The notes: generated by a model not told the origin, from the letters alone. DNA of 64,000 nt from Rhopalosiphum padi (GCF_020882245.1 NC_083598.1:46599858-46663857); one strand, 5' to 3'. Counted from the first letter of the stretch, positions 40,774-54,531 are shown. Numbers and translations: made by a program.

Positions 40774-42102
40774 TAAAAACCACTGAACCGTTTACAATAA
40801 AATTTATATCAATAGATACCCCGAGACTCGAAGGATGTTTATTGTTTATTTTTTCAACCCCTATAATAATATGTTGCTTTAAGGTGGCTCACACATAAAT
40901 TTAGTTTTGGCTCATGAATAATTTAATATTTTTTTTTGTTTATTTCAATGTTTACCATTGGTTATAGATTAAATTATTTTGATAATTAGTGGAGATATAA
41001 AATATAAAACTTTTTATAAAAATATTTAAACAAAAATTAATCTTAAAATCAAATACTTACTAATGAACACAAAATTACAATGATAACTTTTAAGATTTAC
41101 TTTCATAATTCTGAACACATTTTTTATGTATATTCATTAAGATGAATACCAATCTTAATGGTATTGGTTATTGGATATACATATTATACCCTAGTTTTTA
41201 AGCATTAGTTGAATCTATCTCCAGTTTTTTTATTTTAACAACAAAAATATGTCCAGAATTTTAAGAAACGTAAAATTATAAAATTGATCATTGGAACAAG
41301 TATCAAAAAATACTGCACCTCCATCAGCTACTTCTCAAAAAACCATTTCCATCTATAAACTTCTCGAGCCTATTACAAAATTAAAAAAGTAATAATCAAT
41401 GTCCCAAAAATCCGGACTGTTATTGGTGAAGTAGACGACAAAATCTCATCTAATGAAAGGTCTGGAAAAAGCGAGGCATGAATGTGAGGCGACTTTCCTA
41501 AGAACTTCCCATTTCCATTAAATTGGATATTTTTACTCACTTAATATTCTATACGCGGTCCAGGCGTTGCATCTAGGATCCAGCATATTTTTAGTCATTT
41601 TTAGCTTATAAATGGAAATATATAATTTGGGGTTTTAAAGGCGCGATAACCGTCACATTAAAACACAACGAACTGTGTATTTTTAAATCTCGAGATTGAC
41701 TGAAATAGTATTCCCAGTAACTAGTAAGTACAAATGCTATACATTTTCGTAGGTCCGGTGCATGGTCCGCGGAGGTGTTGGATACCGGTGTTGACCACGC
41801 AGCTTTCGGACAGCACCACGGCGTACGCCAGTATGGACGGGCAATCGTCTTCGGCGGACGAGGAACGCGAACCGATGCTCCCCAGGGACCACCAGCCGGG
41901 CGACATACCGCTGTATCGGTTGGACGGGCAGCACCAGTCGGCCGCCGCGTTGGCGTTGATACCGACGATTGTGGCAGAGGCGGTTGGCCTAGAGCTCAAC
42001 GCGGACACTGCCCTGCAACGACCACGGCGGCCTGGCTCATTGCGGCGTCACAGCAGCAACACAATCAACAGGGAAGTGATATTCGACGAGACGGTACTCT
42101 AA
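36042..42102 (+). CDS. POPDC: Popeye-domain protein, gene B (tandem paralogue)
   Basis: Six exons, 36042-36538, 38551-38877, 39641-39752, 39830-39941, 40320-40544 and 41753-42102, give 540 aa. The long N-terminal extension (about 135 residues, GC-rich DNA, rich in A, G, N, with NGT, NAT and NGS sites) precedes QWIPAQQSLFQFSNICFL and three membrane helices (residues 145-240). The Popeye domain holds the cAMP pocket YQFIDSPEWMAS (about 291-302) and VTITAAEDC, with the tryptophan intact. It ends KHRTQLHAVLTSIIGKDI. A long cytosolic tail is encoded mainly by the last exon (SADEEREPMLPRDHQPGDIP, then REVIFDETVL at the end). ATG 36042 is the first in frame after an upstream TGA at 35988. Acceptors at 38548 or 38551 are both possible and differ by one residue. 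The gene follows paralogue A in the same direction. AATAAA at 42276. Popeye proteins act in membrane trafficking and muscle or heart excitability. Confidence 0.9.
38921..39132. mobile_element. hAT-type MITE with 8-bp target duplication in Popeye B intron 2
   Basis: Element 38929-39124 (196 bp) runs from CAGGGGCGGCCAAA to TTTTGCCGCCCCTG. A perfect 8-bp duplication TTTTATAA lies at 38921-38928 and 39125-39132. A second mirrored motif, GATCGC near 38947 and 38963 and GATCGCG near 39093, extends the ends inward. It is a typical short hAT derivative without coding capacity and sits 43 bp past the exon 2 donor. Confidence 0.9.
40724..40772. repeat. Compound microsatellite (CT)n(AT)n
   Basis: About 15 CT units pass directly into about 9 AT units inside intron 5 of Popeye gene B. 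Length is probably variable between individuals. Other TA tracts lie at about 33235-33264 and 39493-39516, and a TG tract at about 45017-45031. Confidence 0.9.
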
Positions 42103-45100
42103 ACGGCGTACACAAATTTTTGTCATTTTAGGACTCGGGGATTATTGCATTATTGCATTTGTGTTTTTTCAATAAGCAATTTTGTGAATTTATTATTATG
42201 GTTATACCTAAAAATTGCAATTTATCACACATTTTTCTGGCATATATTTTTGAATTAATGAATATTGTGATAAAAAATAAAATCTAAAAACACGGGTGGT
42301 AAACCTTAATCTAATATTATTACTATTATTAGTGATACCTATTATATAAGATTTTCATAACATGAATTTATTTATTCAAATGCAAATATGTGTCTTTTTT
42401 CATGGAGAGGCTTTAACATTTTTAGAATGGGTACAAAATAACCTCAATAATCAAAACTGGCAAGTTAGTCATTCTTTTCAGCTATGTACATTTATATAAG
42501 TATATAACTACTAATAAAGTTAGATAGGATATAAGTTGGTTTCTAAAATTCCTCAGATGTCTATCTTAGTTACATGTATTTTTTTTGTTTAGTTTAAAGT
42601 AGGTATAAATTTGATTAATTAAATTGAATAAACGGCAGTAGCAATAAATTTTGTTTGACAGCATTTTATAGTCACCATGATGGATCCACTAACTAGTAAC
42701 TACCAAGATAGAATAAATATTATTTGACTTACTATAATCATATTTATTATAACAAATATAATACGATAAGAAATATAACTGTTTTCATAAAATACTATCA
42801 ACTATAAAAAATTATAGATCAATGATTAACAGTTACCTATGTTATGGGACATTTGGATTTTAACCGTTACAAAAATAACTACCTAGCTAGTTACTCTGAC
42901 AATAATTGATGGAAAAAACATAGCAATTCAGTGCTCTTCAAAGCTTAACTATCATTATATTTCAAAACAATTGTTATAATTTTTGATTTTTTCTTGTTTC
43001 CAACGCAAAATAATTAATTTTATGTTTCCATATTATTCTTTTATAATAAAAACTACTGCCAGTTTTGTTTTGGAAAGTATCGTTATAATGAAAAAAACCT
43101 TTAATGCTTTATTGCCTTGATGACAAACATAAATACAAAATATTCAATTGTCATTTTTTTTACAAAAATATCCCCAAATTTAAAGTCATTTGTTATTATC
43201 ACTTCTCGAGCCTTATAAATTACACATTTACATTACATTAATTTGACGATTGCTGTTTTTAATAATATTAATGTAATTTTACTAAATGCATGTAGATAAT
43301 AATTTATTGTTCTCGTATGCCTGAGAATATTGTTACCTGTCTTAAGTAAGTTAACTGCAGATTCTAATGTTAAGATATGCTATATAATATAAAATATATA
43401 GTTACTATAATAATATTAACACCAGTTACTGCTATTAGTTATTACACTAATAAATAATAATGAAAACATGATGTATAATATTACGATATTATTTTTATTA
43501 TTGACGAGTAGAGAGAAGTAATGTAACTTGTAAAATAGGTAATGATAAAACGAAAAAATAATTAATTTATTAATTATGCTGGTGCAATTTGATAATACGC
43601 CCAATTGAAAACATACTTATTTTTTTTTTTTATAATCAACAACCTTTTATACTATGATGTAGCTAATGGTTTTTATTTTCGTAATTCTGAAATTCAGAAC
43701 AAATTATGTTCCTAAATAATTATTTAACTTGTACAAAGTTAAGAAAGTGAATATTTTCAAATCAAATACCTGCAATTGGTTATATTTTTTATTTTACCAA
43801 ATGCCTGGCTATCGCGCAATTTTCAAAACGAATATAAAGTCTTACTAAATGTCAACGAATTACCTATGAGATTTACAATTGACAGCGATTCAACTATAAT
43901 AAGAATTTTGATATTTAGACTAATTAAGTAAAAATAACAATAATTGTAAAATAATGGTAATGCACAGTGCACACTAATCAAAATCAATACAATTATAAGA
44001 TTTAAATAATAATCACTTACAATAAATTATTGCATTTTTTTTATGTATATAGAAACAATAGACACTTACTTCTTCTTATTTTTTATTGATACCATGCATA
44101 CAAAGCTGATCAGTTAAATGCAAGACAATCGCAACAAATGGATTTCCCCCTATGTACAAGTTAATTGTTGGCGATAATATTTTATTTTTAAATTTAATAT
44201 TTAATGTTTTTACAAACTGTGTTTAACTTAAAATTAAATATTTTGATGACTAATCCTTAAACTACTAGCGCCGAGCGCTTATAAATTATATTTAACGGTT
44301 TTTAATAATACTTAGATATAAAACAAAAATTACCGGTGTCACTTAATTATTGTTAAATATTTTAATGAACAACTTTTTGATAAGTTATGTATTATTTTAG
44401 CTTGTGTGATTACCAGACACCAGTTAAATCAAATATATTTAATTAACATTTTAAATCAATCATTTTGTTAAGTTTTTTTAGATTATTGACATAATGTATA
44501 ATTGAAGTAAAATGTCTTGTATAATATATAATATACAAATTATTATCTGCTATAAAAATAAAAATAATATTTCATATAAAATGCTTTTTAGTTAAATATT
44601 AAATAGTATACACAATATTTATTATTTTGTTAAGCATATATTATTAAAATAGTTTGAGTAGCCGTGTATTATTATAATATATTATGTTGCTCTGTTTAAT
44701 AATATATTTTAGAATTTAAAAATACTATTAGGAAAAATGTTTTAATGGTATTTTACAGTGTGTTATTATATTGAGGCTCATCTTTCTATACATATAAACA
44801 TTATCCTATATTGCTACACAACTTTTAGGCAATCATAATGAGACTATTATTAATAAGCACAGATTTCAATTAGACAGAAATAACAGTGGAATGATAATAT
44901 TGTATTAATTCTGCTCACAAGCAAAAAGCTTGATCATTTAATAATTTTTAAATGTATAAAGATGAACTAAAATTGGGAAATGTTATCGCTATTAAATACT
45001 AAAGGTTACAAATATATGTGTGTGTGTGTGTGCATTTTGAAATATTTTGAAATTATGATATTGGATTACAATTAATAACAAATTATTGAATTTTTATTAA

Positions 45101-47584
45101 TGTGATTATTTTTTAAAAAAACAGCTTTTTATAAACAAAATGTTTTGTATACATTATTTTCATAGAATTGATGGATAATAGAAAAATTTAATGTGTTATA
45201 AATTATAATCGTTGAATGTTATTATTAGAGTTAATAAAATTATATTGATAAAAACAAAAATCTAATATTTTTAAAATATTATTGTTATTGTGTTATTCTT
45301 TACTCTAATATTTTATAATTGTTTACAATGTTATGTACAAGTTAGATAATACATAAAATATTTACAATCTTATAATATAATGGGTATTAAATTTTTGAAT
45401 GCTGTAGATTCTAGATCAATTGACATATCAGCTATTTTACTAACTACAGTTGAATTTTGAATATTGTGAGTATTTAAGAGGCTTAGGAGTGATACTATAT
45501 ATCTAGTCATAATGAACTACCTACCTAGAGGAAATCCATCTTTTTAGGAAAGCTATGTTCTGAAAATTGTATTTCTATGTTTATAATATCTTTAATACAT
45601 TTTGATGGGAATATTAGACTAGCCACTGAATGTACACATTGTAAACAATTTACATGACATTTGAACCGCCTATCTGAGAAACGATGCACACGTCACATAA
45701 CATTAAAAATTGAAATATACGTAAAATTTGTTATCAATGGATAGATTCATCTTGTGTGAACATTAAAAAAAAAATATTAGTTTAAGATGGCGGAACCATA
45801 TTATAATAATCAATATAATTAGTTTAATACAGTAGTCTACTACTCCTTTTAGTCCTATCCTTAGAGAAAAATTAAAATAATATTATTTTAAAAGTATAGT
45901 TGGGGCTGACTATGCATATTTGAGAATAAAAATAAATCCAGTATGAATCTATAGTAATTCAGTTGTGTATTAATACCATAGAAAACCGTGTATTGTAGAA
46001 CTACGCAAGTTCAGAAACTACATGCACCTTCTTTTATCAGACTAAAATGTAGTCTTCTTTTTTAAATTGTGCTTCTTGACTCAGTTCATTAGACCTCCCA
46101 GTTTATTCATCATATATAACTTTTACCAAAAACAGTTTTTTTTTTTATTATTTTCTTCTTAATTACTTTTTATTAACATACATTGTTTCTCAATAGGTGG
46201 TTCATTTATAATTTAATATAAATAAATATATTATTGCATAATTTGTGTATGTTAAGTCTAAACTAATTAAGGGAAGGAATTATTAATCACAAATAAAATA
46301 AATTGAAAATAATTATAAAATGTTAAAACAAAAAGATTAATTTAAAAATTAGAAAATTTGTACGTGATACAAAGAAATATCAACAAGTTTTTATTTGACA
46401 AATACATACTGATAGGTTACATAAAAATGATTAACATAATATAACACAATATTTGTGTTACCAGTTTAGTTTACAAGTTACATTTGACATTCTATTAAAT
46501 AATAATTGATGAGTATTGAACTATTCTAAGTTATATATATCAGGTGAATTTAAGATATTGTTTTTTTTTTATTTCTAATATTGTATAAATAAATATACAT
46601 ATTTGTTTTCTAATATATTTAAATATAGTTTTACATTACACTAGAAAAATAAATGTATTAACTAATTAATTGCATGATTGACAAGTATGAATGTGAAAAT
46701 ACTGAAAATAATTTTTTTATACTTTAAGCATTCGTATGAATACTGTGTATGAAATATATTAATTTGTTTATATATTGTTTAATGACATCAAGAATAATGA
46801 AAATACACGGGGGTCTCATCTTTTACGTACATTAAATGAAAAATGTGAAAAAACAGCATTATAAAACAATACAAAATAGTTAAATAAACAACAGAGGTAT
46901 TATATCATTTTTAAGTACTCAACAAGCAATTGAATAAGAAACACCCAATTGTCAAAATGCCATTCCTGGTATAGAAATATCACTTACATAATACTCATTG
47001 AATAAATAAATAAATAATACTCTTTGATCATTTAGATTTATAATGCTAGGTTATAAGCAAAAGGTAACTAAATTGATAGGTAATAATTTAAAACTAAGAT
47101 GAAATACAAAAGTGATTATGAATTTTATTTGTCTTACTCAAATTCATCAGCTATAAATAAATTAATATAAATGTACAGCATTTTGTCATAGTTATTTAAT
47201 GTAACAAAAATTTGTATTATTACACTATGAATAGAAATTACATATAATGCTCAATATTCTTTTTCCCTTTAAATACTCATTTTAAATGAAGATTTAGAAC
47301 TATATCTCAACATAAATATTAGATGATTTATAATCTAAAAAAAAAAAAAACAAAGCTTAGAATAAAAATAAAAAAAATAAAAACATACTTTGTTTGAAAT
47401 CAAAATTCATTAATACATTTTACATAAATAATGAATTTAAACTATAGTGTAATGACATTCGACCTAAATATAAGAGGCATATCAATTCATAAAAAACTTT
47501 AATTCACTTTTTTCTCTAAACTTTATAATATATATATTTTTTTTAATGTTTCAGTTATGATTTATACTTTTATTTACCGCATAT
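42103..47584. other. Gene-free AT-rich interval between Popeye B and belle
   Basis: About 5.5 kb holding the Popeye B 3' UTR at the left and the belle 3' UTR at the right. Between them I see only AT-rich sequence, short homopolymers and one TG tract. No frame has coding character and no transposon ends were recognised. Confidence 0.5.
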
Positions 47585-50500
47585 TTATGACTGAGACCAC
47601 CAATCTTGAGTTGAAGAATTTCCATTGGGAGCAGAACCACCACTAGAGTATGATCCTCCATAATTATTACCACCATAAAATCCACCTCCTATAAAGTAAA
47701 ACAAAAATTAATAGGATATAATTTTAAATATTAAAAAAGCACAAGTAAAATAAAATCTAGTAATTACTAATATCAATAAAAATTAATTTTATTACCATTG
47801 TTACTACCACCTCCATAGTCCCTACGGGGTGGACCAGAACTACCACGTGGTGGTATGCTGCTCGTAGTACGATAATCTCGAGAACCAAAACCAGCACCGC
47901 CAAAACGACTTCTGAAATGTTCAATAAATAAATAAAATAACTTTAAAATATTATTTGATTAGAAATAATATTAATTATTATAACAATTTTAAAACATACC
48001 CTCCTTTAGATGTATTACTTCTTCTTCCACTGCTCATTCTGAAGTCAGTAGCCATACTTTCCAACCATCCAGGTAATTCCTGTTTCGATTCAGTTATTAA
48101 TTCCATTAGGTCTCTAGTTAAATTGCGATTTTTGTCATTGAAAAATGAAGTAGCCAAACCTTTTAAAAATATAACCATTTGATTATATTATAATTATTAT
48201 CACTTAAATTATTTAATCTTTAAATTCACCTAAGTTTCCCATACGGCCAGTACGACCAATACGATGCACATACTCCTCAACATCTGATGGTAAATCATAA
48301 TTAATTACATGTGTCACATGAGGAATATCTAAGCCTCTAGCTGCAACAGCTGTAGCAACCAAAACTGGCGTATTCCCAGATCGGAAACTTTTTAATGCAT
48401 CCTCACGTTCTCGCTGTGTTCGGTCACCATGAATTGAGGTTACTGGATAACCGTTGGAATACAAAAATTCTTCCAATGAATCGGCGCCCTTTTTAGTTTC
48501 AACAAACACCAATATCAAAGACTCAGCTGGTTCTGTAATCAAAAACAAAAATATTATAAAAATGAAAATAAACATATTTAAATTTACTAACGTGATCTAA
48601 TTGGAGTAGCATTTAGTAAATCTAATAAATAGGATCTTTTGTTTCGGTCTTCCACCCAAACAATTTTTTGTGTAATATTTTCAGATGTTGATCCAACTCG
48701 ACCAATAGCTAAGAAAATATAGTTGTCAAGAAAATCTCTAGCCAACATCTGTGAGAACATTGAAAAAATGTATGAGTAAAAATACATGTATAATTTTAAT
48801 TTGATTTCTTCCACTTACTTGAATTTCTTTAGGGAATGTTGCTGAGAACATCAGAGTTTGTCTGTCACCTGGAGGAGGCATAGAATCCTTCTCAACAATA
48901 CGTCTTATTTGAGTTTCAAAACCCATATCTAACATTCTATCGGCTTCATCTAAAACTAAGTATCGACAGAAGTCTAACCCAATTTTACCTCGCTCCAACA
49001 TGTCTACTAAACGACCAGGAGTAGCCACTAATAAGTGACATCCCTGTTCTAGATCACGGATTTGGTCCATAACATGTGAACCACCATATCTGTAATGATC
49101 AGAATAAAAAAATTAAAAAATAAATATTTTTTACTTGTACAAATATACTTACACAACACAAGGACGCACTCTAGAACGATAAGCAAACTTCTTTGCTTCA
49201 TCATATATTTGGGTAGCTAATTCACGAGTAGGAGCTAATATCAAACCAAGAGGATATTTACGTCTTGACTGAAGCTGTTAAACATTTATTTTAAGAAAAT
49301 ATTAAATTAATTCTAAAACAACTATTGATTATTATCAAACCTTTGGTCCAACATTATACGCAGCTGGCCCTTTTTCATAAATCTGATTAAGTATGGGAAC
49401 CAGGAATGCAGCAGTTTTGCCTGATCCAGTTTGGGCACAGGCCATAACATCACGACGGCCAATAATAATTGGTATAGCATACTTTTGAACTGGAGTTGGA
49501 GTATCATAACGAGTCAAAGCAATATTCATGCGAATAATATCTGTCAGCTTAATGTCGTCAAACTACAAACAAGATATGAAAAAATGTTATCGTTAAAATT
49601 TGATACCTATGATATGATATTCCTGAAATTAATTATAAAAAGCTTACTGTATTAATGTGGGAGGGTATATCTTCACCAGTTGCTTCAACTGGAATATCTT
49701 CATATTTATTGAAATTAATACCCGTACTACGATTTCCAAAAAGTTCTTCCTCCAAACGTTCATCAGGTGGTAGTGGTTTTGTCCAATCTTGGTTAGGCGC
49801 GCTTGATTCATCCCAACGACCTCTTCGGTTTTCTCCAGATCTATAATTATTATTGTTGTTAAAGATTTTTTAGTAATTTAAATTAATATATAATGTATCT
49901 ACCTTCTTCCATCACGTCCACCACCTCCTTCTTGCCACCTGCTACCACCCCCACCCCCTTGATTGAAACGCGACCAATCGCCGCCATCTCTATCATTGCG
50001 GTAATTGCCTCTATAACCACCTCCGCCTCGTCCGCCACCATAACCGGAACTCGACCCATTGTAGGAACGATCTTCATAATCATCTCTACGGCCACCACGA
50101 CGATCGTTTCCTATAAAATTGTTATCCTTATTAGTTTGAATTTAAAAAAAAAACTCGGAAAAAATATCCAAAGTTTGTAAATAAAAAAAACCTGATGTTT
50201 GGCGAGGTGCGTTGAAATCTCTGTCGTTATTAGCACTATCTGTAAAATAACAGAAACAAAATAATTAATTATATAATACAATTAGAATAGAGGGAAAATA
50301 GAACGTGCTGTTTCTAAAATTATGCTTACAATCTTAAAAACATAATTTAAAGAAAAGTAAGTTTAATATATTCAAATTCTATAACCGTTTGATGTATTTA
50401 TATAATTCAATGAGATATGGAAAACTAGAAGTACCCAGCTATATTTGAGTCATAGTGGATTATCTGTTTATGATAAAGTTGCTTGCTTTATCTAAATAAA

Positions 50501-53500
50501 AATATACCTATAAATAATATTTAAAATAGTATGTTGATCACTGTATATGGAATCCAGAATGAATGATACAGACAAAAAATATTTCTAGTGTACTTAATAA
50601 TTTAGTAACATGCATCTATTTTTTTATACTATAATTTACAATTCTTTTTATGAGAATAAATATTAATCTTATTATAAATTAGTCCAAATCTAAAATACTG
50701 GAATATTGTAACAGAAGAAAGAGGAAATTCATTTGCGAGACTAAAAGAATTTTATATAACAGTTTATCTAGACCTTCAATAGATTCTAAGGGAATTTATT
50801 CAGCAAAGTGCCAACATTTAAATTGAATAAAAATAATGTGATATTTTAAAGATAAAGAACATAATATGAATTGAAATTATGTCTGACACTTAAATTGTAT
50901 GTTACTGTGAATGTTGACATTTACATAATGATATCGGTAATGTCATTTTTTGTTTAATTTAAATATTATCTAGGGAATAACGGGAAAGTCACTATTCTAA
51001 CAACTTATATAATATTATATATTGATTATGGTCTCATTATACTGCCATTTAGTATGCTATTATCATTAATCGCAGTTATACATTGTGTATGATAGATTTT
51101 CACAATAACAAAATATTTTTTTTATACACCAGAAAAGTTTTCAGTGAAAAATATAAAACAGTATCCTTTATGTACTACGGAATCAACAACTTTTATAGAA
51201 TAAAATAATTATAATTTAAATGACTAACATATATAAATTATCTATACTCTATACTATATATTATATTAATATTAACCAAAACCATGTTGAACATGTTATC
51301 ATTGGCCAAAATCATCATGTCAATGTTGACATAAACTAGTAAATATACAATTATTTTTAATTTGTTAACATTCACCGTAACATATCATAAACTAAATGAT
51401 TTTTTTTTAAAATTAAAGTTTTAGTTTTGTACAGCTGAAATATAAGTTATAACAGATGCATACATTTTAACAAAAAAGTAATAATTTTTATAAATCATTC
51501 ACAACTTCTATTATTTTTTGTTTATTACAACTTCTGGTTTACAATAAGATTTTGTGACTAATTACTATAGAATTAGTTTGTATAGATAATAAATTAATAA
51601 TCTAATAGTTTTGTTGAGCAGGTTTTTAATTATTTTAAACAGTGAAACTTCCATAATGAACTTACATTTTACAAAATTTTCTATTAACGAAATATTTTTA
51701 AGAACTATGACCTTCATTATTAATGAATACGTAATTCTATTTAACGAATTCCTCCATATTACAAAAAAACTATATATAAGCTATAGGTACACTATCTAAG
51801 CACAATACTATGTACATTCAATCAATTTCAAGATGTCATTTATTTATCAGCTATGTTCTTTTTATTCAATTTCAAAATTTACATTTAACTGAGATCATAT
51901 TCTTATAACCCTCTTAAGGTTAATATTAAAGATAACATTAAAATTATTATTATTTTGTTTGATGGGGAACGAGGTGAATACTCAACACAAATAGAAAAAC
52001 ACTCAGATACCATCTTTATGATGTAGGAAGATAATTTATATATATATATACATATAAATGCATTTGGTTCATAATTGAATAAATACAACAATGAAAATAC
52101 TAACTTCCATATTATTCTTTTTAGTTATGATAAAATATTGTATAGCTCTCAATACCCAGCATATAAACGTTAAACCTAAGTTATAACTTATATAATTATA
52201 GAAAAAAGTATTTAAACAATAGATTAATATACGTTCAATGTCTCCAATTTTCATATTTAATAACTTAAAAAAAAAATTAATATAATAATCTTTTATAGTT
52301 ATGAAATAAGAAAATAGATGATTATTATTTATTAAGTCTCAAAAACTTTAAAGTTAATGCTAATACATAGAGACACTTGTTAATTTTATATAACTTATTC
52401 TTCCCTCGATTACATACTTAACTCCTCTATTAGTAATATTTTAGGAAATAGTAGCTTTATCAATACTGATTTTGATTTTTTTTTTCATTAATCTTATTGC
52501 TATTTTTTTTTTACAAATAGTTTTTTTTAAGTCTATTTATGTTCTAATCTTTATATTTTGTTCAACTTGTTGTCACTTGTTATAATTTTGTAAATTTAAT
52601 ACTGAATTTAATCTTGTAATAGGACCTAGGTCAGTAATAAATTAATATAATATATTGTTTGATGGGGAACGAGGTGAATATTCAAAATATGCAGAAAAAC
52701 ACTCAGATACCATCATTATAATTAATATTGGAAGATTAATTTAGATTTATATATAAATATGATTTGTTCATGGTTGAATAAATTCAAAAATGAAAATACT
52801 AACTTCCATACATTTTTAAGTTATGATAAGATATTTTATAACCAACAAGCTTAACATATAATATAAATTTCTAATTAAAAATTTTAGTTTACCTTTAATC
52901 TAAAGGACTATTATTAGTAAATTTCTACTTTTTTTTTTAGATTATATTAATAATTATTATTTTTAATATTTATTGTATTTAATAATAAGTTAAATAAAAT
53001 TTAGCTGTAAACATGTTAATAACTTATGGTCATAAGATCCTGCAATTATAAACAAAAATACTAATTGGTTTGTTTTAACTATAAATTTGTTTAAAATCAA
53101 GTGGTAATTAATATTTGTTTGTAATGAAACAATCAATAATGTAGTTATATAATAGCATTTGGTTTAAATGTACAGTTGTTAAGATAAAATTCAAATCACA
53201 CTTTTAATTATTATGTATTATGACAAAGAAACAGAAAAAGAACAAAGAAAACAATGATGAATGATGTAGGTGTTAATGAATTTAAGTGTAAAAATATAGT
53301 ATGTCTATTTAACTACTATGTATTTAATAAATATAAATTACCTTGTTCTACTGCTTCGGAATTATCCGGTCTGTTCCTCAGATGAGGTGGAACGTACTTG
53401 CTTGGAGCCGAACTGGGCTGTGATTTGCCCTGCAAGTCCAGACCAGCAAACTGTAAGAATAAAACAAAAAACTTTTGAAATCAGCATCATACACATTTAA

Positions 53501-53686
53501 AGTGTTCAATAATAATCAGTGTACGTAAATTAGCGGCACTATTCTAAGACAGCGGTAACCTAGACAATGAAAATTCGCACGTATCTTAACCTAGTTGATA
53601 GTCAGTTGATGAACATTGAAATAGACAAACAAAATTCTTACCTGCTGCTCTAGACCTGATCCATTTTGATTGGGTACATTACTCAT
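47585..53686 (-). CDS. bel: DEAD-box RNA helicase belle/DDX3
   Basis: Thirteen exons on the minus strand: 53686-53642, 53450-53342, 50239-50192, 50110-49903, 49840-49648, 49562-49341, 49274-49153, 49089-48819, 48748-48592, 48532-48230, 48159-48000, 47911-47796 and 47688-47585 (685 aa). The N-terminus has the DDX3 hallmark SKYVPPHLRNRP, then an RGG/G-rich disordered region (residues 68-136). The helicase core shows the Q motif (YDTPTPVQKYAIP), Walker A AQTGSGKT (about 244-251), PTRELATQ, TPGRLVD, DEAD (about 363-366), SAT, then VFVETKKGAD, VATAVAARGLDIP and HRIGRTGRMG. The Gly-rich tail ends QDWWSQS. DDX3/belle unwinds RNA and acts in translation initiation and mRNA regulation. Every motif is intact and all phases agree. 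The second intron (50240-53341) is 3.1 kb and contains two H/ACA-like RNAs. Head-to-head with RpL8. Confidence 0.96.
51953..52112 (-). ncRNA. Candidate H/ACA snoRNA, copy A (belle intron)
   Basis: Host-strand unit in the long belle intron. Read on the minus strand: 5' hairpin closed by GGAAG/CTTCC with an inner TTCAT/ATGAA pair, hinge ACATCA (fits ANANNA), 3' hairpin closed by GATGG/CCATC with inner GAGTG/CACCTC, then AAACA and three bases. The internal loop between the two 3' stems has sides TATCT and GTTCC, laid out like a pseudouridylation pocket. A similar unit lies at 52653-52810 with the same pocket sides. The pocket-to-ACA distance (about 12 nt) is slightly short for the class. Confidence 0.55.
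52653..52810 (-). ncRNA. Candidate H/ACA snoRNA, copy B (belle intron)
   Basis: Second copy, about 540 bp upstream in the host direction. Lower 3' stem TGATGG/CCATCA (52715-52710 with 52665-52660), pocket sides TATCT and GTTCC, upper stem GAGTG/CACCTC, then ACA (TGT on plus at 52656-52658). The 5' hairpin is closed by GGAAG/CTTCC with inner TTCAT/ATGAA, and the hinge ATATTA fits ANANNA. Loops have diverged from copy A while stems and pocket are kept. An ideal target would read GGAAC, then U and any base, then AGATA. Confidence 0.55.
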
Positions 53687-54531
53687 ATTATTACAAATCG
53701 GCGACGATGAATACGTTGCTGCACTTGCGAGTGTAAATCAACAAAACGAACGTACAAAAATTAAATCGCTTTAATGAAAAATGTATTATGGCAAATGCCA
53801 ATAATGGCCGACTAGATTGAAAGGAGACAGACAGCTGATAACCTTGAATGCGACGTTACCATATTTTCGGTTATAACCAAAATAAATTTGCTATTTTCTT
53901 AAAGTCCATATGTATTTTAATTATATTTTTCACTTAAATTGGTTGTTTGTTTTAAGATTTAAATTTGAATTAGTCAAAATTAAAGTTTTAAAATTAATAG
54001 TTTTAAATTCGATAAATTTTCTAAACGGTCAACAGTTGGTTACACTGCGGTCTTGTGGTACGCATCACGTCCGTGTGCGTCCGCACTGATTACAATGTTT
54101 TTTTGATTTCACGAGTCTTTCCTACGTGAAACAGTTCCTCGAGTAGTTCATCTTGTAAATCGTAAGTAAAATTTTTATCCTTAATTATCTAACCAATCCC
54201 AATTTGACAGACAGATTTCCGTCTTAGGTTCGGTTTTCGTTCGTATTGCGATTAAAGTATATCGATATCCCCAACATTTAGACACATCGACCGGTATTTG
54301 AGTCTGGTGTGAAGTGGTACCTTCCCAGGTTTTTTAGTTTATTGTTTGATGTTGATTGTCGTGCTTTGATTTTAATTTTAATTAATTGTAAGTTTTTTTG
54401 ATAAATTTACACATTTCACACATTTTCCAATTTGTTTTCATACCTAAGTCGTCTGTCTGTATTGTGGATTCTACAATTTTTTTGACGAAAATAGATAAGT
54501 TATTTGTTTCATTTATGTTCTAGGTATCATA
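53687..54531. promoter_or_regulatory. Divergent promoter region of belle and RpL8, with RpL8 5' UTR exon
   Basis: Between the divergent start codons. An RpL8 non-coding exon is inferred at about 54117-54161. It begins with the pyrimidine tract CTTTCCT, like the 5'-TOP motif of ribosomal protein genes, and ends before the donor GTAAGT at 54162. The UTR resumes at 54524 after an acceptor CTAG, 8 bp before the RpL8 ATG. The TOP-type start suggests mTOR-dependent translation control, as known for this gene class. The belle promoter should lie around 53700-53850. Confidence 0.6.

Noticed and set aside
41281..41500. Coding-looking words in Popeye B intron 5 (ATSQKTISIYKLLEP)
   Set aside because: Too short and quickly interrupted; not enough to call a transposon relic.
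41737..42131. Overlapping open frames on both strands over the last Popeye B exon
   Set aside because: Only the frame ending at 42102 joins the upstream exons in phase; the others follow from high GC content.
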